A stretch of 64,000 bases of DNA, taken from contig CALJUR010000019.1 of assembly GCA_937975765.1 (NCBI GenBank), positions 38,168-102,167 of the forward strand, in the 5' to 3' direction. A program made the position numbers and the translations under genes. Of this stretch, positions 32,258-40,170 are shown piece by piece. Numbering within the stretch: the stretch's first letter is position 1; every line of letters begins with the position of its first letter. The notes beneath the pieces are model-generated. The model did not search any database and was not told the origin of the DNA. It was given only the letters and a program-made list of their open reading frames with translations. The DNA is from an uncultured Myxococcales bacterium. Lineage in GTDB: Bacteria; Myxococcota_A; UBA9042; DTJE01.

Positions 32258-34330
32258 CTAGCGTACCTCGAATTCGCGGGACGCGCCCTCGAACTCGTGC
32301 AGTCCCCCCTCCCCGTCCTTCCAGGCGCCCAGATGGTGGAGGCGGTAGGTTCCGGGGGCCGCGTCGGCCGGGACGTCCCAGCGGACCGTCGCCTGGCTGC
32401 AGCCGCCCTCGGGGGGGCACGTGTCGGCCAGGCCCTTCGACCACCGCATGCGGGTCTCGAACGCCCCGTCGTCGGCGACCGTCGTCCACGCCTGGCCGTC
32501 CTTGCGCCGGACCTCCAGGAAGGTGCCCCCGATCCGGAAGTCGTTGTCGGGGTGGGCCGACGCGAAGGTGGCGGTGACGGTGGCGCCGCGATTCACGGAC
32601 TCCGGGGCGTCCTGCATCACGTCGCCGAACTGCCGGCCCGCGGGCGGCAGGTCGTGGCCGGTCAGGTCGCCCAGCAGGGTCGTGGTAATCACCCGGTCCA
32701 CCGGCGCCGGGCCGGGGTCCACCGCGGCGCCGTCCCGCATCGCGGCGGCCAGCCCGTCCAGCACCTGCGCCACGGCGGCCTGCTGCCACGGCCCGAACTG
32801 CGTGGAGGCCCCCTCGTAGTCCTGCACCGCGTACTCCTCGCGGGTCGTCATGTACGAGGCATAGGCGTTGGCGTACGAGATCAGCACGACGTGCCGCACC
32901 CCGGCCGGGGCCAGCGTGGCGGCCACCGTCCGGCGGATCCGGAAGCCCGCCATCGTGGTGGTCTCGAACGGGACCGCGACGAAGGCCAGCGACCCGATCC
33001 GCAGCAGCTGGAACGGCAGCACGTTCGGCGCCAGAACGGGGTCCGAGTCCCCGATCGGCACGGCGATGGGCTTCTCGGCCTGGCAGTCCGTGCATTCCGC
33101 GCCCTCGACGCTGGCGCACGTCTGTCCCTGGGGCATCGACCCGGGCCAGTCCATGTTGCCGCCCGCGAACATCGACAGGCCGGTGGCGGCCGGGCAGGTG
33201 TGCCGCTCCTGCCCGTCGCCGTAGGCCGCGGACACCGTGACCGCGTCCATCCTCGCGAACTGCGCCCGCGAATCGACCGGGCCGGACAGGTCCTCCATCT
33301 CCCCGTCGAACAGCGCCCGCGCGCCGTCGTACTGCTTGCCGGCCGACCGGGCCATGTCGGCGTAGTCCTTCTCGCCGTCCTTGGCCTCGAACGAGAAGCC
33401 GTCCACGTTCGGGGTGACGTCGCCCGCGGTGGCGTTGAAGAAGCCGGCGGCGAAGCCGGCGCCGGCGCGGTGGTCCGTGCCCATCGCCCGCTCGAACCGG
33501 TATGCGGCATAGCCCTTGTTGTCGCAGGTGACCAGCTTGTTGTTGGCGCCGACGCTGGTGACGTGCACGCCGAAGACGTCGATCGCCCCGACCGGCGTGC
33601 CGTCCGTCGTCTCCAGGCGCAGCACGGTGTTCGTGGTGTCGATGCCGTCCGGGAACAGGTCGCGGTCGGCCTGCGGGTCGGCGGCGAAGGCGTCGGGCGA
33701 GCGGTTCAGGCCGGTGTCCCGCAGCGTCCCCTGCGCGAACCGCACCCGGCCGGGCTTCAGCCCGTCGTGCGCGCGCCCGATGGCCTTCACGATGCCGTCC
33801 ACGACGGCCTCGAAGTGCCACGGGTCGAACCCGCCCACCGGCGCGAACTGGTACAGCGGGTAGGCCGACAGGCCGCCCGGGCCGCTGTGGTTGTGCGTCG
33901 CGGCCAGCAGCACGTTCGCGTCGGTATACAGGTCGCCATAGGTCGCCTTCAGCCGCCGGACGACCTCCATCTGCACGGCCTGCGGCAGGTACTGGTCGTC
34001 GGTGATCGCCATGGCGACACGCCGGCCGTTGCAGGGGCTGGAGATGACGAAGGCGCGGGCCCGCAGGCGCATCTGCAGGCCCTCGTCGACCTGGCTCATG
34101 ATGACGTAGCCCATCATGCCGCGACCGGCGATCGGGCCGGTGATGTCCTGCACGGCGGCCCCGACCAGGAAGGTCGTGCTGCCGGCGCACGCGTCGATCG
34201 GGGGCGTGTCCGCGGGGATGTCCGGCGTGGCGGCGTCGGGGCCGGGGTCGGCCGTGCCGCCGTCGCCATTGCAGCCCGCCGCCAGTGCCGTCGCGATCGC
34301 CAGGAACCGGAACGTCGTGCCCGCCCGCAT
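32258..34330 (-). CDS. Neutral/alkaline ceramidase-like lipoprotein
   Basis: A 690-aa lipoprotein (lipobox AAGC, acidic linker). The N-terminal zinc amidase domain has FLVGAAVQDITGP, RARAFVI, ATHNHSGPGG (H146, H148 as zinc ligands), VFGVHVTSVG and GDVTPN. The C-terminal ceramidase domain has GGTFLEV and VRWDVPADAAPGTYRLHHLG. Family enzymes split the amide of ceramide to free fatty acid and sphingosine. The motif that normally reads GDxSP has Thr at T306, which leaves activity or substrate in doubt. The start at 34330 has GGGAGGA upstream. It follows the TetR gene by 26 bp and leads into the VolA-like and FadL genes. Confidence 0.85.
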   Translation of the reverse strand: MRAGTTFRFLAIATALAAGCNGDGGTADPGPDAATPDIPADTPPIDACAGSTTFLVGAAVQDITGPIAGRGMMGYVIMSQVDEGLQMRLRARAFVISSPCNGRRVAMAITDDQYLPQAVQMEVVRRLKATYGDLYTDANVLLAATHNHSGPGGLSAYPLYQFAPVGGFDPWHFEAVVDGIVKAIGRAHDGLKPGRVRFAQGTLRDTGLNRSPDAFAADPQADRDLFPDGIDTTNTVLRLETTDGTPVGAIDVFGVHVTSVGANNKLVTCDNKGYAAYRFERAMGTDHRAGAGFAAGFFNATAGDVTPNVDGFSFEAKDGEKDYADMARSAGKQYDGARALFDGEMEDLSGPVDSRAQFARMDAVTVSAAYGDGQERHTCPAATGLSMFAGGNMDWPGSMPQGQTCASVEGAECTDCQAEKPIAVPIGDSDPVLAPNVLPFQLLRIGSLAFVAVPFETTTMAGFRIRRTVAATLAPAGVRHVVLISYANAYASYMTTREEYAVQDYEGASTQFGPWQQAAVAQVLDGLAAAMRDGAAVDPGPAPVDRVITTTLLGDLTGHDLPPAGRQFGDVMQDAPESVNRGATVTATFASAHPDNDFRIGGTFLEVRRKDGQAWTTVADDGAFETRMRWSKGLADTCPPEGGCSQATVRWDVPADAAPGTYRLHHLGAWKDGEGGLHEFEGASREFEVR

Positions 34331-34356
34331 GCCGTCCTCCCGTCCCCGCGCCGCCT

Positions 34357-35064
34357 TCACCGCGGGGGTTCCACCGTCCGCCTCGCCTCGCCCCGTCCTC
34401 CCCTTCGACCCCCGTCCCGCTTCCCGCGCGGGGCGGCCCCCCGTGCCACCCGCGGCTGCACCAGCCCCTCGGACAGCAGCGCGTGCAGGGACTCGGCCAG
34501 GGCCTCCGCGGTCAGTTCCTTCCGCGTCCGCCGGTGGTGCCGCAGCATGCCGTCCATCAGGCCCAGCACCTGCGCTGCCGCCATCTCCGGGTCGCACGGC
34601 CGCAGGTAGCCCAGCGCCTGGCCCTGCCGGATCGCCCCCGCCACGAAGCCCACGTACCGGTCCCGCGCGGCCTCGATGCGCTCGACCGTCCCGGGGTCGA
34701 AGCCGTGCGTCACGGGGTTCGCGGCGATGCGGAAGAGGTCGCGCCAGGCCAGCAGCAGGTCCACGTGCACGCCGACCAGCCGCCGGAAGTGCTGCGGGAA
34801 CGGCAGGTCCGACACGCTCTCCCGGCCCAGCGTCTCGATGAACCGGGCCATGCCCTCGTCCACCAGCGCCGCGAACAGGTCGGTCTTCGACGGGAAGTTG
34901 TAGTACAGCGTGCCCTTGGCCACCCCGGCCAGGGCCGCGATGTCGTCCATCCGGGTCTCGTGGAAGCCCCGCTGCGAAAAGGCCTTCAGCGCCGCGGCCA
35001 GGATCCTGCCGCGGCTGCGCGAGCGGGGGGCGCGGACCGCCGGTTCCTTCGCCTGGGTACCCAT
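34357..35064 (-). CDS. TetR-family transcriptional regulator
   Basis: A 235-aa regulator. The DNA-binding domain is classical: RILAAALKAFSQRGFHETRM, DDIAALAGVAKGTLYYNFPS and KTDLFAALVDE. The ligand domain resembles those of FadR/AcrR relatives that sense acyl or aromatic ligands. A basic Arg/Gly-rich tail of about 30 residues is unusual. The gene sits in the middle of the operon. It abuts the kinase stop with no gap and precedes the ceramidase-like gene by 26 bp. It probably represses its own operon from the palindrome at 39468-39479. Confidence 0.92.
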   Translation of the reverse strand: MGTQAKEPAVRAPRSRSRGRILAAALKAFSQRGFHETRMDDIAALAGVAKGTLYYNFPSKTDLFAALVDEGMARFIETLGRESVSDLPFPQHFRRLVGVHVDLLLAWRDLFRIAANPVTHGFDPGTVERIEAARDRYVGFVAGAIRQGQALGYLRPCDPEMAAAQVLGLMDGMLRHHRRTRKELTAEALAESLHALLSEGLVQPRVARGAAPRGKRDGGRRGGRGEARRTVEPPR

Positions 35065-36648
35065 TCAGTCGTCCCCCCTCGCCAGCCGCCGGTTCACCCG
35101 CCGGGTCGCCTTGTGCAGCGTCCGGAACGCCTGGAACTGCCGGTCGTACAGTCCCCGCAGTTCAGGCCGCGGCGCGAACCGCGGGCCTTCCGGGATCAGC
35201 CCCTCCGCGTCCTCGAACCGTGCCAGTGCGCCGACACCCACGCCGCACACGATCGCCGCGCCCAGCGCCCCCGCGTCCTGCGGCGCCGCCAGCGGGCGCA
35301 CCACGCGCCCCGTCACGTCGGCCAGGATCTGCGCCCACACCCGCGACCGCGCGCCGCCGCCGACGAACCGGATCTCCTCCTGCCGCGGCACCTTGCGCTC
35401 GACCGCCTCCAGCATCCACCGCGTGTGGAACGCCACGCCCTCCATCACCGCCCGCACCAGCCGCGGCGCGTCCGTCGTCAGCCCCACGCCCACGAACATC
35501 CCGCGGGCTGCCGGGTCCTCGAACGGGGCCCGGATCCCATGCAGCCACGGCGCGTACAGCACGCCGCCCGCCCCCGGCGGGGTCTCCTCGGCCGCGCGGT
35601 CCATCACCGCGTACGTCACCGCGTCCGCCGCCGCCTCGGTTCCGGGCACGCTGCGCAGCACCTGGTCCCGCATCCACTGCAGGCAGTAACCGGCGGTCTC
35701 CATCTCGGCGATGTAGTTGTAGCGGCCCGGGATGGCGCCCAGGATCGACGCGACGAAGCGCGGGGCGTCCACCATGCGCCGGCCCACGCTGGCGATGACC
35801 CACCCGGACGTGCCGTAGTAGACGTGGATGTCGTTCGTCTTCACGCAGCCGGCGCCCACCGGGATCAGCGATGCGTCGCCGCCGCCGCCGAAGACCTGCA
35901 CATCCGCGGGCAGGCCGGTCGCCGCCGCCGCCTCGGGGGTCAGGGTGCCGACCCGGTCGGTGGACCGGATCACGGGCGGCAGGTGGCGCATGTCCACGCC
36001 GTAGGCACGGCACAGGCCCGGGTGCCAGCGCAGCCGGCCGGGCCGCGTGTCGAACAGGAACGTCGCGTGCGCCGAGTCCAGCGTCATCGCGACCTTCCCC
36101 GTGGCCCGCAGGACCAGGTAGTCCTTCACGTCCAGCCAGTGGCGGGTCCGTGCGAACAGGTCCGGCTGGTGGTCCCGCACCCAGAGGTACTTCCAGACCG
36201 GGTCCTTGGGCGACGTGGACAGGCCGCCCGTGATCTGCAGCGTGCGCGCGGCCTTGATCGCGTTGAACCCCTGCACCCGCGGCCACCCGCTGCACAGCCC
36301 GCGCCGCAGTTGCTGGGTCGCGCGGCCGTCCATGTAGATCATCGCGTTGCGCAGCGGCCGCCCGTCCCCGTCCACGTGCAGCGAGCCCTGCATCTGGCAG
36401 CAGAACGCCAGGCCCCGCACCTGCCGGGCGCGATCGGGATCCTCATCGGCGATGCTGCGGATCGTCGTGCGGACCGCGTCCCACCAGTCGTCGGGGACCT
36501 GCTCGACGCCGCCGTCCGGCGTGGGGTGCAGCGGGTAGGTGGCGTACCGGGACGCGACGACGTCCAGGGTGGGCCCGATCCGCACCAGGCACGTCTTGGT
36601 GCCGGTGGTGCCGACGTCGCAGGCGATGACCAGGACCGGGTCGTCCAT
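35065..36648 (-). CDS. FGGY-family carbohydrate kinase
   Basis: A 527-aa sugar or polyol kinase of the xylulokinase/glycerol kinase superfamily. It has the first phosphate-binding loop DVGTTGTKTCLV, GLAFCCQMQGSLHV, the MDGRA motif at the substrate site, the adenosine-site FVGGGARSRVWAQILAD and AAPQDAGALGAAIVCG. The substrate cannot be read directly; family members phosphorylate ketoses, polyols and related compounds. It is encoded with an aldolase, an aminotransferase and an SCP2 protein. It could phosphorylate an amino-alcohol or hydroxy-aldehyde intermediate before retro-aldol cleavage. A simple sugar pathway is the conservative alternative. Confidence 0.9.
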   Translation of the reverse strand: MDDPVLVIACDVGTTGTKTCLVRIGPTLDVVASRYATYPLHPTPDGGVEQVPDDWWDAVRTTIRSIADEDPDRARQVRGLAFCCQMQGSLHVDGDGRPLRNAMIYMDGRATQQLRRGLCSGWPRVQGFNAIKAARTLQITGGLSTSPKDPVWKYLWVRDHQPDLFARTRHWLDVKDYLVLRATGKVAMTLDSAHATFLFDTRPGRLRWHPGLCRAYGVDMRHLPPVIRSTDRVGTLTPEAAAATGLPADVQVFGGGGDASLIPVGAGCVKTNDIHVYYGTSGWVIASVGRRMVDAPRFVASILGAIPGRYNYIAEMETAGYCLQWMRDQVLRSVPGTEAAADAVTYAVMDRAAEETPPGAGGVLYAPWLHGIRAPFEDPAARGMFVGVGLTTDAPRLVRAVMEGVAFHTRWMLEAVERKVPRQEEIRFVGGGARSRVWAQILADVTGRVVRPLAAPQDAGALGAAIVCGVGVGALARFEDAEGLIPEGPRFAPRPELRGLYDRQFQAFRTLHKATRRVNRRLARGDD

Positions 36649-36657
36649 CGTCGCCCC

Positions 36658-36684
36658 TGTAGGGCGGGGGCCCCGTCCCCCGCC
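36658..36684 (-). repeat. 27-nt palindromic element, copy E (between SCP2 and kinase genes)
   Basis: Perfect consensus copy filling half of the 52-bp intercistronic gap. Its hairpin should be present in the operon mRNA. Confidence 0.9.
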
Positions 36685-36700
36685 GGATGTCGAAGGATGG

Positions 36701-37111
36701 CTACCCCTCGATCTCCTCGCGCACCAGCCCGATCAGCGACCGCATCCTCACCGCGTCGGGAAGCGGCCCCTCCACGGTCAGCGCACCGCTGCTGTAGGCC
36801 ATCGTGGCGTCCTTCTCGCCGCACAGGATCGCGGCGATCGTGGACCCCTTCGCCTTCAGGACCAGGTCGGGCGCGCCGGGCATGCCCTGGCCGCTGCTGA
36901 ACTCGCCGCCCGCGACCTTCAGCCAGTGCGCGTCGCCTTCCTGCAGTTGCAGCACGACGACGCGGTCCCAGCCCTCGACCTCCTCCTTCATGTCCTCGTT
37001 CTCGTTGCCGATCGCGGCGAACAGTTCCAGGTAGGCCCGGATGTCCCCCACCCCGAACTCGCCCTCGTCGATCTTCGCGGCCAGCGCCTTCCGCAGTTCC
37101 TTGTCCATCAT
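36701..37111 (-). CDS. SCP2 sterol-binding-like domain protein
   Basis: A 136-aa soluble protein. The recognisable SCP2 pattern is WLKVAGGEFSSGQGMPGAPD, VLKAKGSTIAAILCGEKDAT and MAYSSGALTVEGPLPDAVRM. The first 45 residues are acidic and helical (ELRKALAAKIDEGEFGVGDI). SCP2 domains hold hydrophobic ligands in a tunnel and can deliver lipids to enzymes. The ATG at 37111 overlaps the aminotransferase stop by 4 bp; a second ATG at 37108 is equally well placed for the GGGAGG site. Such a lipid-binding protein would be odd in a plain sugar pathway, and it supports a lipid substrate for the operon. Confidence 0.82.
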   Translation of the reverse strand: MMDKELRKALAAKIDEGEFGVGDIRAYLELFAAIGNENEDMKEEVEGWDRVVVLQLQEGDAHWLKVAGGEFSSGQGMPGAPDLVLKAKGSTIAAILCGEKDATMAYSSGALTVEGPLPDAVRMRSLIGLVREEIEG

Positions 37112-38562
37112 CTCCCTCCCTGCACGCCCTCGACGTCCCGGAACACCCGTTCGAACGCCTCCAGCGCGGCATCGATCACCTCGTCGGTGTCCGCCATGCT
37201 GGTGTACATGCGGCTGCCGGCCAGCGAGATGATCCCCTCGGACGTGTACGCCGCGCCCATCTGCTCCATCATCCGCTTGCGCGCCATCGCCTCGCCCAGC
37301 ACGTCGGGGTTCATGATGTCGATCAGCATCGCGCCCGACGTCTCGACGTGCACGATCGACCCCTGGTTCCACGCCACGAAGGGCAGGCCCAGCCGGTCCA
37401 GGATCCCCCGGATGCCGGTCGCCAGCCGGTCCCCGGCGCGCCCCGCCTTCGCGCAGGCGCCCGTGCGCTCCATCTCCACCAGCGACCAGTAGCCCGCCAC
37501 GCACGACAGCGGGTTCGCGGACAGCGTGCCGCCCACGTAGACCCGCGCCTTGCCGGCCTCCAGGCCCGCCGCCAGGCAGGACATCACGTCGTGTCGCCCG
37601 CCCAGCCCTCCGGCCGACGGGTACCCGCCCGCGACGCACTTGCCGAACACCGTCAGGTCGGGCTTCACGCCGAAGTAGCCCTGAGCGCCCCCGAGTCCCA
37701 CCCGGAAGCCGGTCACCACCTCGTCGAAGACCAGCAGCGTGCCGTGCGCGTCGCACAATTCGCGGACCTGCCGGTTGAAGTCCGCGGGGATCGGCCGGGT
37801 GCCGCTCTCGGGGCCGAACGGTTCCACGATCACGCACGCCGTGCCGCCCTTGTCCTCGTTGCGGTCCAGCAGAGCCGCCAGCGCCTCGACGTCGTTCGGG
37901 AAGAACTCGATCGTGTCCTTGTTGCAGCCGCGCGGGATGCCGACCGCCTCCAGCGCGCCCGTGCCCGGGATGTGCAGGCCGAACACCACCTGGTCGGACC
38001 AGCCGTGGTAGGCGCCGCCGACCTTGATCACCTTGGACTTGTCGGTGAAGGCCCGCGCCGCCCGGATGGCTGCCATCACGGACTCGGTGCCGCTGCCCAG
38101 CATCCGGAACATCTCGATCGACGGCATGTGCCGCGCGATCAACTGCGCCAGCTTCAGTTCGTACTCGTGGAACAGCCCGGTGCAGGGGCCGCATTCCCGC
38201 AGCAGCTCGAACACCTTCTCGCGCACCGGGGCGTAGTTGGACCCCAGCACGGTCGGGCCGCCGGCCTGCAGGAAGTCGGTGTACCGGTTGTCGTCCACGT
38301 CCCAGAGGTACGCGCCCTCGGCCCGGCGCATCGCCAGCGGGAACGGGTGGTTGAAGGCCAGGTTGTGCTGCACGCCGCCCGGGATGACCTTCCGGGCCTC
38401 CTCGTGCAGCGCCTTCGACCCGGCGCAGTGCGTCTCGAACCAGTGCTCGACCCCGGCCAGCCGGTCGGCGCGCAGCGGCCGAATGGGCTGCTTCACCAGC
38501 GCGTCCAGCCTGGCCAGCAGGTCGTCCGCGTCCGGCCAGTGGCTGACGGCGAACTCGCTCAT
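37108..38562 (-). CDS. Class III pyridoxal-phosphate aminotransferase
   Basis: A 484-aa fold-type I aminotransferase related to glutamate-1-semialdehyde aminomutase and omega-transaminases. The cofactor phosphate site is GSGTESVMAAIRAAR, the aromatic stack GGAYHGWSDQVV, the cofactor Asp LLVFDEVVTGFRVG and the Schiff-base lysine K308 (FGKCVAGGYPSAG). An N-terminal extension of about 45 residues precedes the fold. It is coupled to the SCP2 gene and in the operon with a kinase and aldolase. Transamination of a long-chain base or amino-alcohol product is a possibility. The amino donor and acceptor are unknown. Confidence 0.88.
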   Translation of the reverse strand: MSEFAVSHWPDADDLLARLDALVKQPIRPLRADRLAGVEHWFETHCAGSKALHEEARKVIPGGVQHNLAFNHPFPLAMRRAEGAYLWDVDDNRYTDFLQAGGPTVLGSNYAPVREKVFELLRECGPCTGLFHEYELKLAQLIARHMPSIEMFRMLGSGTESVMAAIRAARAFTDKSKVIKVGGAYHGWSDQVVFGLHIPGTGALEAVGIPRGCNKDTIEFFPNDVEALAALLDRNEDKGGTACVIVEPFGPESGTRPIPADFNRQVRELCDAHGTLLVFDEVVTGFRVGLGGAQGYFGVKPDLTVFGKCVAGGYPSAGGLGGRHDVMSCLAAGLEAGKARVYVGGTLSANPLSCVAGYWSLVEMERTGACAKAGRAGDRLATGIRGILDRLGLPFVAWNQGSIVHVETSGAMLIDIMNPDVLGEAMARKRMMEQMGAAYTSEGIISLAGSRMYTSMADTDEVIDAALEAFERVFRDVEGVQGGR

Positions 38563-38576
38563 GGCATGACTCCGTT

Positions 38577-38603
38577 GGCGGGGGACGGGGCCCCCGCCCT
38601 ACA
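38577..38603 (+). repeat. 27-nt palindromic element, copy F (aldolase-aminotransferase gap)
   Basis: Perfect consensus copy. Degenerate half-copies follow at about 38607-38629 and 38635-38660, so the 140-bp gap is almost wholly composed of this repeat family. Confidence 0.9.
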
Positions 38604-38669
38604 TTGGGAAACAGGGCCCCTGCCCTGCAATCCCGGCCGGGGGACGAAGCCCGCGCCCGGGGCAGCTCC

Positions 38670-38696
38670 TGTAGGGCGGGGCCCTCGTGCCCCGCC
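38670..38696 (-). repeat. 27-nt palindromic element, copy G (diverged)
   Basis: Opposite orientation to copy F. It keeps the TGTAGGGCGGGG start but has substitutions in the loop and second arm (CCCTCGTGCCCCGCC). Confidence 0.82.
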
Positions 38697-38702
38697 TTCC
38701 TG

Positions 38703-39401
38703 CTACCCGGCCTCCCGGGCTTCCTTCGCCTTCCGGCGCCGTCGCGCCTCGGCCCGCTGGTCCGTCTTCAGCAGGTCGAACACCAGGGTTTCGACCTCCG
38801 CGGGCAGGCGCGACACCGGCTTCCCGGTCGCCAGCGCCATCTGGTACGCATGCGCGGTCTTCTCCAGCAGGTCGGCGTTCCGCAGCGCGCGCGGAAGGTC
38901 CAGGCCCAGCAGCAGCGCGCCGTGGTTCTGCAGCAGGAAGGCGTTGCACTTGTTGCCGACCGCCTCCTGGATGTTCGCCATCAGCCCGGCGCTGCCCGAC
39001 AGGCCGTACGGGACGATCGCCACGGTGTTGCCCAGGTTCGCCACCTGCTCGTCGGTCAGCGCCGGGATCGGTTCGCCCAGCAGCGCGAAGACGCTGGCGT
39101 GCACCTGGTGGGTGTGCAGGATCGCGTTGACGTCGGGCCGCGCCTGGTACACCGCGATGTGCATGCGGGTCTCGACCGACGGCGGCAGCGTCCCCTCGAC
39201 GGGCGCTCCGTCGAAGCCGACCACGCAGATGTCGTCCACGGACAGCGTCCGGTAGTCGCGCTGGGAGGGCGTGATCGCCAGGAGGTCCTCGTCGCCGATC
39301 CGGACGGACACGTTGCCGCCGGTGCCTACCAGCAGGCCGCGCTGCTCCATCAGGATCGCGGTCTCCAGAACCTGTCTCCGGGCCTCGTCGTTCGCGCCCA
39401 C
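38703..39401 (-). CDS. Class II aldolase/adducin family protein
   Basis: A 232-aa zinc-dependent aldolase or epimerase of the fuculose-phosphate aldolase type. It has GLLVGTGGNVSVRI (phosphate-binding), the Glu in PPSVETRMHIAVY, HTHQVHAS (the paired zinc histidines) and the LQNHGALLLG third His region. The start is GTG at 39401, with GGAGG at good spacing; the longer frame lies over the promoter. It is the first gene of the long operon. With the FGGY kinase it suggests phosphorylation and then aldol cleavage. It carries a basic C-terminal tail (EARRRRKAKEAREAG). Confidence 0.9.
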   Translation of the reverse strand: MGANDEARRQVLETAILMEQRGLLVGTGGNVSVRIGDEDLLAITPSQRDYRTLSVDDICVVGFDGAPVEGTLPPSVETRMHIAVYQARPDVNAILHTHQVHASVFALLGEPIPALTDEQVANLGNTVAIVPYGLSGSAGLMANIQEAVGNKCNAFLLQNHGALLLGLDLPRALRNADLLEKTAHAYQMALATGKPVSRLPAEVETLVFDLLKTDQRAEARRRRKAKEAREAG

Positions 39402-39429
39402 ATCCGCCTCCGATCCGGGGTTCTGACGA

Positions 39430-39458
39430 AGTGTCCCCTCGGGGAAATGGGGTGTCAA
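39430..39458 (-). promoter_or_regulatory. Predicted promoter of the aldolase-to-SanA operon
   Basis: Perfect -35 TTGACA (39458-39453), exactly 17 bp, then GACACT (39435-39430; 3 of 6 matches). The predicted transcript start is about 20 bp ahead of the GTG of the aldolase gene. Confidence 0.55.
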
Positions 39459-39467
39459 CGAGAAACT

Positions 39468-39479
39468 GACCGGCCGGTC
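39468..39479. promoter_or_regulatory. Palindrome GACCGGCCGGTC, candidate TetR operator
   Basis: A perfect 12-bp palindrome 9 bp upstream of the -35. Its GACC...GGTC half-sites are like those of several known TetR-family operators (for example NemR and RutR). A second GC palindrome (CCGGCCGG) lies a few bases further upstream. It is the likeliest site for the TetR protein encoded at 34357-35064. Confidence 0.5.
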
Positions 39480-39570
39480 TAATTCCGGCCGGCCGCGCGT
39501 GCCGCGGGCGTTGGTGCGTCGCGGACGCGCCGAGGGGGCCGGGGCCAAAGGGGGTATCCCGGGAGGGTGG

Positions 39571-40050
39571 CTAGAAGAGCAGCGCGGCCACGAAGATGCC
39601 GATCATCACGAAGCCGATCACGACCTTGGCGGCCATGCCGGCCAGGATGCCCAGCCAGGTCGCCACGCCGACCTTCATCGCCTGCCCGCCCAAGCGGCGC
39701 GCCAGCCACTCGCCGATCACCGCGCCGACGAACGGCAGGAACAGCACGCCCACGAATCCGAAGAAGAGCCCGGCGACGGTCCCGATCGCGGAACCCGCCA
39801 GCGCCTGGCGGCTGGCGCCGACCCGCTTGGCGCCCAGCAGCCCGGCCACGAAGTCCAGCACCCAGGCCAGGGCGGCCAGCACCGCCAGGACCGCGACGGT
39901 GGCGATGCCGACCCGGTCGAACCCGTCGATCCACGCGCCCAGCACGGTGCCGGCGAGGATGAGCAGGGGGCCGGGCAGGACCGGCAGCACCGTGCCGGCC
40001 AGGCCGGCCGCCATCAGCGCGATCGCGAGGGCCCACCACAGGACGTCCAC
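39571..40050 (-). CDS. DUF456 family membrane protein
   Basis: A 159-aa protein of four to five helices with the DUF456 pattern: GLAGTVLPVLPGPLLILAGT, DFVAGLLGAKRVGASRQALA and GFVGVLFLPFVGAVIGEWLA. The first 25 residues include the conserved LPxLPGP. The start is GTG at 40050, with AGGAGG upstream. The family's function is unknown. It stands alone, 169 bp upstream of the aldolase operon start. Confidence 0.9.
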   Translation of the reverse strand: MDVLWWALAIALMAAGLAGTVLPVLPGPLLILAGTVLGAWIDGFDRVGIATVAVLAVLAALAWVLDFVAGLLGAKRVGASRQALAGSAIGTVAGLFFGFVGVLFLPFVGAVIGEWLARRLGGQAMKVGVATWLGILAGMAAKVVIGFVMIGIFVAALLF

Positions 40051-40170
40051 CCCGCCCTCCTGCCCGGGATCGGTCCCTGCATCATCCGCGATCCGGGGCC
40101 GGCGGGCAAACGGGCGGGAGCCCGCCGGCAACGGCGGGATGGCATAGAATGGCCGTCGCGGGGGTGGGCC

